Positions 46,780 to 58,870 are shown, counted from the stretch's first letter. The stretch is DNA of 64,000 bases from Arenicola marina (GCA_964019135.1 OZ025248.1:35767670-35831669), one strand, 5' to 3'. Translations and numbers: made by a program. The notes: generated by a model from the sequence alone, not told the origin.

Positions 46780-48742
46780 CTGGATGTTACAAGAGAAAAG
46801 CAGCGAAAGTCTAAGCACAGACAACTTACACTTCGGCTTTGCGTCAAGGAGCTCTACTAATGAACTTTTGCATTCTTAGAAACTGTCACATATCTTGTAA
46901 AAACCGATTCCCCTCCATATGTGCTACTGCTTGATGCATCTAAGGCTTCACATAAGGTAAATGATATAAAGTTATTCGACCTGTTGATAAAAAGAAACGT
47001 AAAAACATCTGGATACTGTTGCACCCTTGGTTATATGTACTGTGGTGCGTTCGGTTATGCAGTTTTTGTCTTACGTTTAATCCTTTGCTAATAATGCAGA
47101 ATTATACTTCAACAGTGAGATTGTCAAAACGGTAACAGGCGATATACCTCTCGTTCATATTATTGGCCCGAACGTCTCTAGTGACGTCAACAGCACATCA
47201 GGCGTCTTATGCGAACTGACGCGCCGCACGAATTATGTAATAGGCAATCACGTACTTGGTCCAAAGCCGCGTGTTATACAAAAGCATAATCCCCATAACT
47301 GGGGCCGCTCCTGTTTCTCATCTTTGTTAACGATATTGTGGAGGGCCTTGAATGCGAGGCTTATTTATTTGCAGATGACACGTCTCTCTTTTTGCACTAG
47401 ATTTTAATAATGATGTCGAAATCATTAATCGTGATTTAGAACGACTATCTCAGTGCGCCAAACAATGGCGGGTAACGTTCAATCCTGATAAAACTGAATA
47501 CATGGTGTTTAGCAAAAAGTTATCGCGACCAAATGATCTCGATCTATATCTGGACAATTCGAAGCTCCGGCAAGTAAGAAATCACTGTCACCTTGGTGTA
47601 ACCCTATCAGACTCAATGTGCTGGGACCTGCATATAAATAACACTATTATTAAGGCCGAGAAATCTGTTGCTCTACTAAAGCGTCTTCCTAAACAGGTAG
47701 GACGCAGAACTACATTAAATGTTTATAAAACATATGTTCGGCCTAAAATGGAATACTGTACTGCTGTCTTCCATGGCAATGTTACCAAAACCCAATCAGA
47801 GAGGTTGGAATGTGTACAGCGGCAAGCCCTTTGTCTGTTACTGGGGCAACCACTCGCTCTCAGACGTAAATGCATAAGTCTGTGCATTTTGTACAAAATG
47901 GTTAATAGTCTCACTCCGATGTATATGTCTTCACTATTACCTGTTTTGGTTTCCCAGTCTTCAGCATACTCACTACGGAACTCGTCTGACATAAGAATCC
48001 CGCATATAAAAAAATTATTACAAAAGTTCATTTGTCTGGAACTCAATCAGAGAGTGGAACTCCTTGCCACAGTGTTTTACACAGGCAACATCATTATCAC
48101 TTTTCAAGTCACTGTATAGGAAGTCATTTTCTTATCCCGGCAATGAATTGTACAACTATTTTAACAATCCTGAGGTTGTTCACCACACCAGACTCCGTTT
48201 GGGCTTGAGCGCACTTATTGGACCTCACAAAAGATACGGGTTTATTAAGGATTCTTATTGTAGCAAATGTAACGGGAAATCTGAAAACGAACTTACCTAT
48301 CTGTTAAAATGTCCAGAGTACGAGATGTATCGCGAAATCCTCATGTCAGACTTATCGTTTTTAAAATTGCATGGTATTAATATACATCCAGAAGGGAGAA
48401 ATTAATTTAATATCCTTTGTGAATTGTTGCTGTTCGGCCGCCCCGAGCTGTCTTTCGAAGACAACGTCGCTACAGGGCAGTTCATTTATTTATCCGCAAC
48501 TCAGCCAAGTTTTGTTGTTAAGTGTCATGGCGAACTCATAAATTATGTATTTGGTATTTATCTGAGTTTATAATATAATATATGCACTTCATATGTTGAC
48601 ATTACTATATTTATAGTATTACCTATTACCGTCCTTTGCTGTATATCCAATTTAATTTTTCTTTTCTTTTATGTTGAGGTGAGCATTAATATGTGTATTC
48701 GCTATTGCAAACCTCCAGAAATAAATGATAATTAAAAAAAAA
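46780..48742 (+). mobile_element. Decayed non-LTR retrotransposon (LINE) 3' half
   Basis: Reverse-transcriptase fragments in several frames: FGFASRSSTNELLHS near 46837; LLDASKAS near 46932; LGPLLFLIFVND and LFADDTSLF near 47300-47390; then a 205-codon open stretch (47502-48119) with thumb-region sequence, e.g. KTEYMVFSKKL. A downstream frame has LRLGLSALIG and a CSKC/LKCPEYE cysteine cluster typical of LINE C-termini. It ends in an A-run at 48732. At least three frame changes or stops interrupt it, so it is inactive. It differs from the LINE at 42192. Confidence 0.85.
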
Positions 48743-49200
48743 AGCCCCATAACCACCGACATGTTATGGGCAGAACAAGGGGTATTTGCCTTCCTCGGGA
48801 ATAAGCTTTTCATTTCACCGTGAACTGGGAAATGAGGAAATTAATTCTTCGCGAACTGGGAATGAGGTATTAGCCGACCCTCGTGATCAAAGATTTCCTC
48901 TTAGTGTGAACTGGAAATTTTGATATTAAATAGCCCGGAATCGGGACACCGCCAATTTATATAATACATCGGCCCTCATTATTGTATGCAGGGAGTTCAT
49001 CTTTTAATTCACCGTGAAGTGTGAATAAAGAAATTTATTATTCGTGATCTGAGAACATTAGCCCCCCCCCCTCCCCCCTGTATACTGTCAACTGGTCAAC
49101 TGTCAATAAAGTGGTACCATATATCCCACCTGCTGTGTTCGATTTGGCGAATTTATGAACAAGGAGCTGCGGACTCATAGCAACAATACCCAGCAAGCCA
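48743..49200. other. No gene; weak internal repeat
   Basis: A diverged duplication: TTTCACCGTGAACTGGGAA at about 48815 resembles ATTCACCGTGAAGTGTGAA at about 49006. There is no coding signal. Confidence 0.35.
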
Positions 49201-49460
49201 AACCACGTGGCGTTTTCTTTGCGCACGCGTTACTTGGCCACGTGGCCACAATGCGTTTTGTAATGGTAGCTGGAACGTGGCTACCACGTGGTGAAATCAC
49301 GTTTAAAATACCACGTGGCCACGACGCGATTTTGTATGGTAACTGGAACGTGGCTACCACGTGGCGAAATCACGTAGAAATACCACGTGGCCTCGACGTG
49401 ATTTTGTATGGTAGCCGGAACGTGGATATATCACGTGGCCACGACGTGATTTTTTTTTTG
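49200..49460. repeat. CACGTGG-rich degenerate tandem repeat
   Basis: Seven exact CACGTG boxes (49204, 49239, 49285, 49312, 49358, 49384, 49432) lie in a ~72-bp degenerate repeat. Its other words are GGAACGTGGCTAC and GATTTTGTATGGTA. Confidence 0.8.
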
Positions 49461-49547
49461 TAACTGACGTTACCCCATGTAATGTATAAATATTTAATGA
49501 TACTATTATATCCATGCATGTCATACTTATGCAAAAAATACGAAAAA

Positions 49548-49640
49548 ACACAGATTGCTCAGATATAGCTCTAACAATTTATTCATTAATTATTACCAAA
49601 AAACACAGACTGTTCAGATATAGCTCTAACAATTTGTTTA
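49548..49640 (-). repeat. 55-bp duplication of the 3' end of the zinc-finger ORF
   Basis: CAGATATAGCTCTAACAATT occurs at 49559 and again at 49614, 55 bp apart. The higher-coordinate copy is inside the zinc-finger ORF and the other lies just past its stop. Confidence 0.75.
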
Positions 49641-49828
49641 TTTAACCGGCCTCCCATATGTCTCAGAAGGAGGTGTTTCCTGAGTATGGCATCCGTTCCA
49701 GGCTTTGACTTGGACCCTGTACGGGAATCACACAGATTACATTCGAAACCTTCGCTCGCCAGAACCACCTGGTCCAGCCAGGCTCCGCGGCCATTTCTTT
49801 CGAAATGCGATTGGCGTTTCGCAATCAT
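49586..49828 (-). CDS. Small zinc-finger ORF or terminal exon inside the 13-kb structure
   Basis: 80 codons from ATG at 49828 to TAA at 49586. The ATG directly follows an acceptor-like TTGCAG, so this may be a last exon rather than a whole gene. It contains CNLC and HLLLRH spaced like a single C2H2-type finger with a long loop. A basic N-terminus (MIAKRQSHFERN) precedes it. AATAAA follows within a few bases of the stop (49578-49583). It could be a remnant of the element's own protein. I do not recognise the family. Confidence 0.4.
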   Translation of the reverse strand: MIAKRQSHFERNGRGAWLDQVVLASEGFECNLCDSRTGSKSKPGTDAILRKHLLLRHMGGRLNKQIVRAISEQSVFFGNN

Positions 49829-49904
49829 CTGCAAATGAATACATAACAATTAATTACAGTTGGAAAAAAAAAATTTCCCACTAATTATCTTGGTTTGTTT
49901 CACC

Positions 49905-51737
49905 CTTGGCCCCCACAGAGTCAGATTTTCGTAAGTGGCAGATGGGGAATTAGCGATTGGGTATGAAAGTTGGGTTATTTTGGCATGGCAAGGGCCTACA
50001 TGTCTAGAGAAGTGTTTTTCTACGCATTAGATTAGCATTAGCGACGAAAATATAAGATTTCGGTCATTAAGAAGACGATGTTTACATATATGAATTATTC
50101 TATTAAATTAAAAATTAAAAAGATGTTTCTATTTGCCTATGCATTTTAGTTTTGGGAGGGAAGTCACATCAAAGGAAAATACCAACGTATATATAGTCCA
50201 ATTTGCGTAAGTGGCAGATTGGGAGTCGGCCAGTGCTGGGGAATAGGGTTGTTTATGGAATGGGATAGAAAGGCCCCACATCGAGAGAAAAATGCATCTC
50301 AAGTGACTAGGGAGATGGTTTCCCATCATATACATTGCTTAATTTCCACCTGGGCCCCAAAGAGTGCAATTTGCGTAAGTGGCAGACTGGGAGTCGGCCA
50401 GTGCATGCCCAGGAATAGGGTTGCTTTTAAAATTGGATAGAAAGGCCCCATATTGAGAGGAAATGCATCTCTGCAGGGTAGGGAGGCAGTTTCCCACCAT
50501 ATACATTGCCCAATTTTGCCCTGTGCCCCAAAGAGTCCAATTTGCGTAAGTGGCAGTTTGGGAATCGGCCAGTGCTGGGGAATAGGGCTCCTTATAAAAT
50601 TGGATAGAAAGGCCCCATATTGAGAGGAAATGCACCTCTGGTGGGTAGGGAGGCGGTTTCCCACTATATACATTGCCCAATTTTGCCCTGTGCCCCAAAG
50701 AGTCCAATTTGCGTAAGTGGCAGATTAGGAGTCGGCCAGTGCCTAGGAATAGTGTTGCTTATAGTATTGGATAAAAAGGCCCCATATTGAGAGGAAATGC
50801 ATCTCTGGTGGGTAAGGAGGCGGTTTCCCACCATATACATTGCCCAATTTTGCCATGTGCCCCAAAGAGTCCAATTTGCGTAAGTGGCAGATTGGGAGTC
50901 GGCCAGTGCCCAGGAATAGGCTTGCTTATAAAATTGGATAAAAAGGTCCCATATTGAGAGGAAATGCATCTCTGGTGGGTAAGGAGGCGGTTTCCCACCA
51001 TATACATTGCCCATTTTTGAACTGTGCCTCAAAGAGTCCAATTTGCGTAAGTGGCAGATTGGGAGTCGGCCAGTGCTGGGGAATAGGGCTCCTTATAAAA
51101 TTGGATATCAAGGCCCCATATTGAGAGGAAATGTATCTCTGGTGGGTAAGGAGGCGGTTTCCCACCATATACATTGCCCATTTTTGAACTGTGCCCCAAA
51201 GAGTCCAATTTGCGTAAGTGGCAGATTGGGAGTCGGCCATTTCTGGGGAATAAGGCTCCTTATAAAATTGGATAGAAAGGCCCCATATTGAGAGGAAATG
51301 CACCTCTGGTGGGTAGGGAGGCGGTTTCCCACCATATACATTGCCCAATTTTGCCCTGTGCCCCAAAGAGTCCAATTTGCGTAAGTGGCAGATTAGGAGT
51401 CGGCCAGTGCTGGGGAATAGGGCCGCTTATATAATTGGATAGAAAGGCGCCACGCGGAGAGGAAATGCATCTCTGGTGGGTAGGGAGGCGGTTCCCCACC
51501 ATATACATTGCCCAATGTTGCCATGTGCCCCAAAGAGTTCAATTTTCGTAAGTGGCAGATTGGGACTCGGCCAGTGCCGGGAAATAGGGCTCCTTATAAA
51601 ATTGGATAAAAAGACCCCATATTGAGAGGAAATGCATCTCTGGTGGGTAAGGAGGCGGTTTCCCACCATATACATTGCCCATTTTTGCCCTGTACCCCAA
51701 AGAGCCCAATTTGCGTAAGTGGCAGATTGGGAGCCAG
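49905..51737 (-). repeat. 167-bp satellite-like array, right arm (inverted)
   Basis: About 10.5 units in reverse orientation relative to the left arm. Anchor GTCGGCC lies near 50225, 50393, 50563, 50731, 50898, 51065, 51232, 51399 and 51566. The outermost inner unit (about 49905) is diverged. Minus-strand frames of 80-149 codons are artefacts. Confidence 0.95.
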
Positions 51738-51738
51738 C

Positions 51739-52592
51739 TAGCCGCAGACTCCCCTCTGGGTCGTAGATTCAACCATACACACGCCATTAGAAAATGCCAA
51801 GTTCGGCAGTTCGGGTCAAAGCGCTCGTTCGTTTCACAATGTCTCGCCTTTTTAACTTCATATCTTGATAAAGTTATCTTTAATTAAACGACTTATCTAG
51901 TTTTCGCTTGCATATGTACCGGTTTAGTCTATATTCTTGCCACCAAAAACAACACTTTCGACCTGCCTGGCTGATTCAAAACAAATGTCGGAGGACGGAA
52001 ATGGTTCGATGCGCATGACCGGAAAGAAGGTCACCGTAAAACTGCGTAGATGCAATGCGGCGCTCCTCATATGCCAGCGTGCACTTAACATTTTAATGAT
52101 GTAACACTCAAGTGAAAATGCACTCAGTGCTAAAAAAAGACCGAACAAATAAAGTTTTGTGCATAAATACAATTTGTTTCACCAAAATGGCAGCGTTAAA
52201 TAATAATAACATAAATTTAAAACATCAAGTGCACGATAATCAACCACATGCTGTTATTGGCTATAAGGAGCGCCACGTTGCATCTACGCAGTTTTACGGT
52301 GACTCTCTTTCCGGTCATGCGCATCACACCATTTCCGTCATCCGACATTTGTTTTGAATCAGCCAGGCAGGTTGAAGGTGTTGTTTTGGTTGCCAGAATA
52401 TAAACTAAATCGGTACATATGCAAGCAAAAATTCGATTAGTCGTTTAATTAAAGATAACTTTATCAAGATATGAAGTTAAAAAGGCGAGACATTGTGAAA
52501 CCATCGAGCGCTTTGCCCCGAACTGCCGAACTTGGCATTTTCTAATGGTGCGTGTTGGGTTGGGGGGAGGGGTTGAGGGGAGTCTGCGGCTA
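51739..52592. mobile_element. 854-bp foldback element with 9-bp target duplication
   Basis: The ends TAGCCGCAGACTCCC and GGGAGTCTGCGGCTA are inverted. The arms extend about 330 bp and share e.g. AAAATGCCAAGTTCGGCAGT and AACAAATGTCGGA. The centre of ~190 bp is AT-rich. It is flanked by GGAGCCAGC at 51730-51738 and 52593-52601, and removal restores a 167-bp unit. Long arms with 9-bp duplication suggest a non-autonomous Mutator-like (MULE) element, although the exact boundary can shift by one or two bases. Confidence 0.8.
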
Positions 52593-52730
52593 GGAGCCAG
52601 CCAGTGCTTGGGAATAGGGCTGCTTATAGAATTGGATAGAAAGGCCCCATATTGAGAGGAAATGAATCTCTGGTGGGTCGGGAGGCGGTTTGCCATGATA
52701 TACATTGCCATATTGTGGCGCATTGTTTCC
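52593..52730 (-). repeat. Last right-arm 167-bp unit after the foldback insertion
   Basis: Resumes at GGAGCCAGCCAGTGCTTGGG and runs to about TACATTGCCATATTG. About 0.8 unit, more diverged than the inner copies. Confidence 0.8.
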
Positions 52731-53125
52731 CACCATACAGCCACTCTGGTAGTACAGCCGTCGATCCTGTCCATAGGCATAGGCATAGCGACAGTAATCA
52801 GGTTGTGCTTATTTCTACTACATGAACATCCCTATTATCGCCCGCCAAAAAATAAACTAAACCCTGGAGCGAAATAGGGTTACGGTACCGGTGTGTCTCT
52901 ATGACCAGTCGAAACATGACCAGTGCGTTTTTCTTTTAACAAATTAATAATGCAAATTCTCCACATGTTAAACGAATACTCACTTAACTTGTCCCACCAT
53001 GTCCACCACGTAACTCTGCACGGGCCGCGAGTAGGACTCACTTCCCGAAGCACTTACAGAAACCGTTTCAACGGCTTCAGTAAGTGGCAGATATTGTAAC
53101 TGGAAGATCACAACTGGCAGACTCC

Positions 53126-53469
53126 GGCGCGAGAGATACACACTTGAAGTGTTATGGTCATTGCTTATGGTAAACGCCCATCACTATACGCATTGCGTGC
53201 AGCTATACTTAGCCATACAGAAATTAATTTGGGATGTGTGAATTGCTGATGCAGTTATATAAAATGAAATTCAGTTGAGGTATATTGGGTGCAATTTTGG
53301 TTTTTCATGTCCATACGTCACATTTATTGATTTGGTATTCAACTATATCAGGCCGGATTATACTAGTATGTGGGCCCACTTGGCCTTAACTTAGCGAAGC
53401 TTTGCATCCAGCAATTAATGAACCTTTTTTTTTGATCCGGCCAGCTTGCATTATGAGTAGACTAGAAGT
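53126..53469. other. No feature seen
   Basis: Flanking sequence right of the inverted structure. No gene or repeat is supported. Confidence 0.4.
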
Positions 53470-54275
53470 GGGGGGGGGGGGGGGGGGGTCCAGCGTGCAT
53501 GCAGTGCACAGTCATTGTTTCAAAATTATCAGTACTACAGTTATAGTCGAATGTCGATTTTTCACGACATCCCTTGTCGCTTTTTAGCAACATTCGCTTT
53601 TTTTTCAAAAATTGGTGTCGATGTCGCTTTTTCAGATTCTAAGTGTCGGAATTTGGGGGTCAATGCATGTCGCATGTCGATTTATCGAATATGCCTGTGT
53701 CGCGTACGTGTCGCCATTTACCCCTTCCAGACTCCTATTATGAAGTCAAAAGCCTTCGTAAAATCAAAAAAGATGCATGGCATCAACCCAAACAGTACCT
53801 TCCCTTCGAATTCGCGCCAAGAATCCAGTATTGCAAGTACAAATTGGTGACAGGCGTTATGCTAAAGAGGAAGACATGTTCAGACGATGTTAGACTTCCT
53901 TGTATAACTGCCATGGGATTATCAATACCGGGCTTCTCCCAAAGCCGAGGATTGGGAAAATGTTTGCCCATGGTAAAGAGACTTAAAAAGGAAAAATGTT
54001 GGCCCATGTTGAAGATACTTAGAATGTGTAATGTTTGCCTATGTTGAAGAGACTTAGAATAGGGGTCTGGAAGGGGTATATATGGCGACAAGCGACACAG
54101 GCATATTTAAAAAAATTGACATTCGACATTGACCCCAAAATTGAGGGATCTGAGGATCAGAAAAGCGACATCGACACAGATAGTGGCATTTTTAACTAAC
54201 GGAACGTCGTGAAAAATCGACATCGAAATTGAGAATTTTGAAAGATCGACAATCGACACTGGACCCCCCCCCCCC
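53470..54275. mobile_element. Foldback element ending in G-run/C-run
   Basis: The left arm starts with a run of G followed by TCCAG. The right arm ends CTGGA followed by a run of C. The arms (~250 bp) share GTCGATTTTTCACGAC, GGGGTCAATG and ATATGCCTGTGTCGC in inverse orientation with many mismatches. There is no coding capacity. The interior contains the start of a CCATGTTGAAGA-type repeat, into which the right arm seems to have been placed. Confidence 0.65.
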
Positions 54276-54475
54276 TTTCCAAATCCCTTAGAATGGGTAC
54301 ATCTTTGCGTTTGCCCACGTTGAGGAGGTATAATGGGGTGATGTTTGCCTATATGGAAGAGTTGTGGAGTGGCCTAAGTTTGCACATGTTGAAGAGACTT
54401 GGAAAGTGGTAATGTTTGCCTACGTTGAAGAGACTTAATTAGAATGTGTAATGTGCGCCTATGTAGAAGGTTTTG
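53940..54475. repeat. Degenerate ~40-bp repeat interrupted by the foldback arm
   Basis: Words like ATGTTTGCCTATGTTGAAGA and GACTTAGAATGTGTA recur before 54060 and after 54285. Seven or so diverged copies. Confidence 0.55.
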
Positions 54476-57400
54476 AATGGATCTCCGCAATTGGCATCCA
54501 GGAATTCATGGAGGTTTGCGATCAGCTGTTGGTCATTTTGGGGGATCGTTATCTGTACCTGGTTCAACGCGAAGACGCTTTGCCTATTTACGGCGATCCG
54601 TTATAATAGTCTGTGAACTCCTCGATATCGCTATTAAGGATTTTTTTTTATTTTTGCGCCCAGCTTTAAAATATCCTAACCTTAAAGATTTCATATTTCT
54701 CTCCCTAATTCTTGGTGATTCGCGATTCAGAGGGGGTACCCCCTCACCCCCCCCCCCTATATAATGGGTTAATGCCTGCATCAATCTGTAACTGTGGGGA
54801 TCGAGTTACTTTCATTGAAGGTTTAGAGGCTTGCGTTATGATTTAGCTTGTTTGGCGTGCATCATCGACCAACACATTTCCTGCCACAGGCTAAGCAACA
54901 ATTTAGATAGCAACTTAGAAAGAATTGAGAAGCAAAGACGGAAATATATACTGTGTAATACTGTTATAACCAGGGCAAAGATAAACGATGTAAATTTAAT
55001 ATATAACCAATTTATAATTTAATATATATGGACATATATCTCCATGTGTGTATATATAATCGTTATGTCGATTTACATTGGTGTACATTTCACGCTTTAG
55101 CCTTCACAATAAATGAGAAACAATTCGCGTGAACAAAATCTGTGACACGTACAACAAAACACGTCCGGAGGCAATATGAAATAACTCCAGTTCCGAAAGA
55201 GTAATGACGGATCTTATTTATTGAGTTTCCTAATATATGTAAGGAATTTGTACTGAGTGATCACACCGGAAATGACGCTTCATCCTGCAAAACAAATCTG
55301 GTTTTCTCACATATATCAGATAAAGATAATTACATTTTGGTGTCTCGTGTTTCTTTTCTTTGGCCCTTCTATACTGGACGTTTAGCAGGGTTATATTTAT
55401 CCACGATTGGGTTTAGACATGACCCCCACCCCGTCGATTGCAGAAGTAAATCTCATTTCCATCCCTATTCGGAATCCATCTCTTCTGGGGATAATCGGTC
55501 ATTTAAAATGGGGGTAACTTCCCAGACGAATTTAATTGGGAATGATACCGATATTGAGCGGTAATGACAAGTTTTTAGCAACTACCGACGATTATCGATT
55601 TTGCCCACATTCTTTGAAAAAAATTATATATGCATAAATGATAAAACCGGTTTCGTGGATGTTTCACAGGAGACAGTTTGAAATTTTATCTAATCGTTCA
55701 ACATCACTGTCTGTCTGCGCTCTTACTAGTCTTTAACATCACTGGCTATAGCTCAGTTATCAAAGCTATAGAGTTATTACTGAAGTTTCTTTTATTCAGA
55801 TACGAACAGGGCTGAGTTAACTTCGGAATCATCCTTTATTTTTTAAACGCTTTTCAAAAGATTAACCTCAATATGTTACATTACGTTAAATCCCGCAATT
55901 AAAAGGCAGGAGAGATACTTCACTTACAGAACCGGAACCCAAAGATATTAAACGTTCTGTTGCATCTTTGGTGAAATATATGCTATTATGGGCTTTCAGA
56001 TTCGTAATGTCATTGCGTCGATATCTTTGTGAATATAATATTTGTTTGTGTTGACGTCTTCTCAATTCTTTTTTTCCTCTTGAATCACGGAGCAAATAAG
56101 CACCTTCATCCGTTCATTCCTTATGTCCATTTATGTTGGAATGAGGAAATAAAATTGAAATAAATATAGCTAATTCAGGGCTACTCCTTGTGAAGCGGAC
56201 GATGAAAGAAACAGAACAGATACAACGCATGACTACCAATTTATTGACTTTATTCCAGTATTGTCATTTTTGACGAAAAATAAGGTTACCGCAGCTTGAC
56301 CAGGGAGAGGCGAGCGGGGGAGACTATCACCTAGCTAAGGGCTACCATCAGTCGACAGAGCCACGCACTTCACCACAACGACGGCTCTCTAACGTTACAG
56401 CAACGTTACAGCAACGTTACAGAAACAACGTACACGTCAAGTACCAAGTACAACCATGGAAGCCAGGGACGCAGCACGTACAAACACCGACTGACGGATT
56501 GATCGACTTGCTGACTGACTCTTTTCATTGATAAACAGCTGCGGCATCCGCTAAATAAACGACACAATTAATTCACTGGTGTCTGTGCCATAGTTACGTT
56601 AAAAGTTATAAACTTTCAGGCGTAACATGGCAGACCTACCGTTTGCTACATGCAATATGGTAAAACAGGACTACCGTTTACATAATTAATTTCGCCACGT
56701 GAAACACAATGTGAATTGATAAACGGTCCCATCTACTTACTTATGTATATTGATCTTACATATTCGTTCTATAACTGGGAGACCACAAAAGGAAAATTTG
56801 TTCACCTGATCACATAGAAACTGTTTGCAACATTGCTACCAACTGATTATTACGCCAGATATCCCAGATATCAAAGTTATCTTACGCGCACGGATTTATG
56901 GCCCTATCCTCGAAGACTTCATCCATGTGTGCCAGGAAACATTCCGTTACCAAAATGTGATGCCTTTGTTTATGTCACATGTACTACGTTTTGGGAAAAT
57001 ACGGTTACCCCGGGTTGCCATGACAACGTTGAAATAACTGAGTAAAACCAGAGATTTTAAGACTTCTGGTAAAACTCGACGGGCGTTCATTGAGCGCGTG
57101 CGTACCAAAAGCAATGAGTCTTCTTGATATATACGTCACCAAAACGTCAGGACCGTGTGCACAAGACACTGCTTCAAACAGTAGACGTTAGCAATAGAGG
57201 CCATATACAAACTCGCCTGGGTGTACGTCAAACTCACCTTCAACATCATATATAAATTTAGATCTACAGCCACAATTTATTTCTCCGTGACCAGCTCGCA
57301 AAAATGTTGGTAACAGATTGTTCACGCGGCTTAAATAGCTGTACACGTGGGTTTACTAGGTTCACCAGGGTTTTAATACAAATACTCCATCGTCGCTATG

Positions 57401-58870
57401 GTAACCTAAAGTCCAAGCTTAGCATGTTTCCATTGTTATTTGAGCAACGTACTTAGTACGAAGCAAACGTAAATAGAACACGTCCTTGCGAAACAGATCT
57501 TGGTAAAGTGAGGATTCATCTTCCATGTTAGCAACACCTTGTATTTAGCTGTGCTTCCAGTTTTTTCTTTCGTGACGTGACGCAGATTTGCTTAGTTTTT
57601 TTCATCCTTGGTAAGAAATGAGTAAACGCAAAAGTAAGGGTAACAAAGGCGAAAATTATAATGATGAGTCACGTGGTAGCGGAGTACCAACAAGAGATTC
57701 CAATCTGAGAGGGGGGTGGGGTGGGGGGGGTCTCAGATGTCACAAATGCGAACACAATAAGTGGAAAGGTACAACGCAAATACCGATCAGACGTAAGTCA
57801 GAGAACAACATAAAACGGGTATAGCAAAACGATCCGTTAGGAATTGTTATTGCGTAATCAGCTACTGTTATATATATAAATATATATATATTCATCCAGG
57901 ACTTCTATAGATCTCAAATTCACCTGATTTACACGACATTTACACGTAAAATAATACACATTGCCATGGAAACATTGTACGGTTATTACTTGGACATAAC
58001 TAAACATGATTGATACACAGGTCTCATTTTACAGGTACGATACCATCAACTCATTGGCTGCAACTTCTTCAGGACACATACCATGCGGAAATTTAATCGA
58101 TATATATTGGGTATTTATATGAATACGTTTTAATGATTTAAACTCTGAATCACCTATTCTTATTTGATACTGCTAATTGCAGCAGCTTATGCTGCTATAT
58201 AAAGTGTTTTTGTTTTTTGGCCTCACTATGATACCGTTTTGGAGAAATCGATGAACCCAATTAAATTGGTCTACTATACATTTCAAGCATTTAAGTGTTA
58301 CTCATTCCAGCATTGGCGCTACCACGAAGTAACACCTCACAAGTTACACTGTTTATCCAACGGAATTACAGATAGCTAGCAGTTCACCAACGTTAACAAT
58401 ACTGTATAACGCAGCTTCACGACATAAATATGCGTTGACATAGAACCACCCCAATACCGGGAATTAGGGAGTAACTTATATCTCCGGATTGTAACGCAAT
58501 AACGAAACAATAATTACCAATGCGACAAGACAATATTGAACTTTACAAACAAAAGTGGAATAACGGCAAACTAGAAACACTTATAAAAAATATTTTTGTT
58601 CTTTTCTTGCGACAGCGAAGTTTGACTGGTCTTTAAGTAAGCAACCTAATTAAAATATATAAAGTCTTTCAAAAAAAGTACCATTGAAGTGGATTGTTCA
58701 AGTTTAAGTCGATCCAAAGCGGAATTTATAGATAAAGTTCCCCTTAATCTCCCACTTTAGCAATGTAGACCACGCCAAAGAGTGGCAGAGCTTGTTTTCC
58801 AAGCCTGGTTAGTTGCATAAAGTAGGACGTTTTATCTTGGAAAGTCATACTGCGACCAGAGAAAGGACCA
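54476..58870. other. 4.4 kb without a supported gene
   Basis: AT-rich, with ORFs below 100 codons, C-run rich patches (54745) and a short GCAACGTTACA triplication at about 56395-56425. I could not find conserved protein motifs, RNA genes or long repeats. Confidence 0.45.

Larger units (their letters stand above)
39959..53125. mobile_element. 13-kb inverted-ended structure, candidate large DNA transposon
   Basis: The left edge reads GGAGTCTGCCAGTT and the right edge its inverse AACTGGCAGACTCC. Just inside both, variants of CTGCCAGTTA/CTGCCACTTA recur, then each arm becomes an array of a 167-bp unit in opposite orientation (left 40.1-42.2 and 45.6-45.85 kb; right 49.9-51.7 and 52.6-52.7 kb). 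The core carries a small zinc-finger ORF plus later insertions (LINE at 42192, decayed LINE, foldback at 51739). No transposase, integrase or capsid gene is recognisable. A target duplication is not clear: GGCGCGCG lies near the left edge and GGCGCGAG adjoins the right edge. It may be a non-autonomous giant element, or simply an inverted satellite. Confidence 0.5.

Noticed and set aside
46655-48405. Host gene from the ORFs at 47502 and 48064
   Set aside because: They match reverse-transcriptase and C-terminal parts of a decayed LINE, including FADDTS upstream.
40160-51787. Dozens of ORFs of 65-149 codons with GNVYGGKPPPYPP-like peptides
   Set aside because: All are translations of the 167-bp unit in one frame or another and shift between frames unit by unit.
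39959-53125. Polinton/Maverick or other virus-like element
   Set aside because: No polymerase, integrase, protease, ATPase or capsid similarity was seen. The only long ORFs belong to inserted LINEs.
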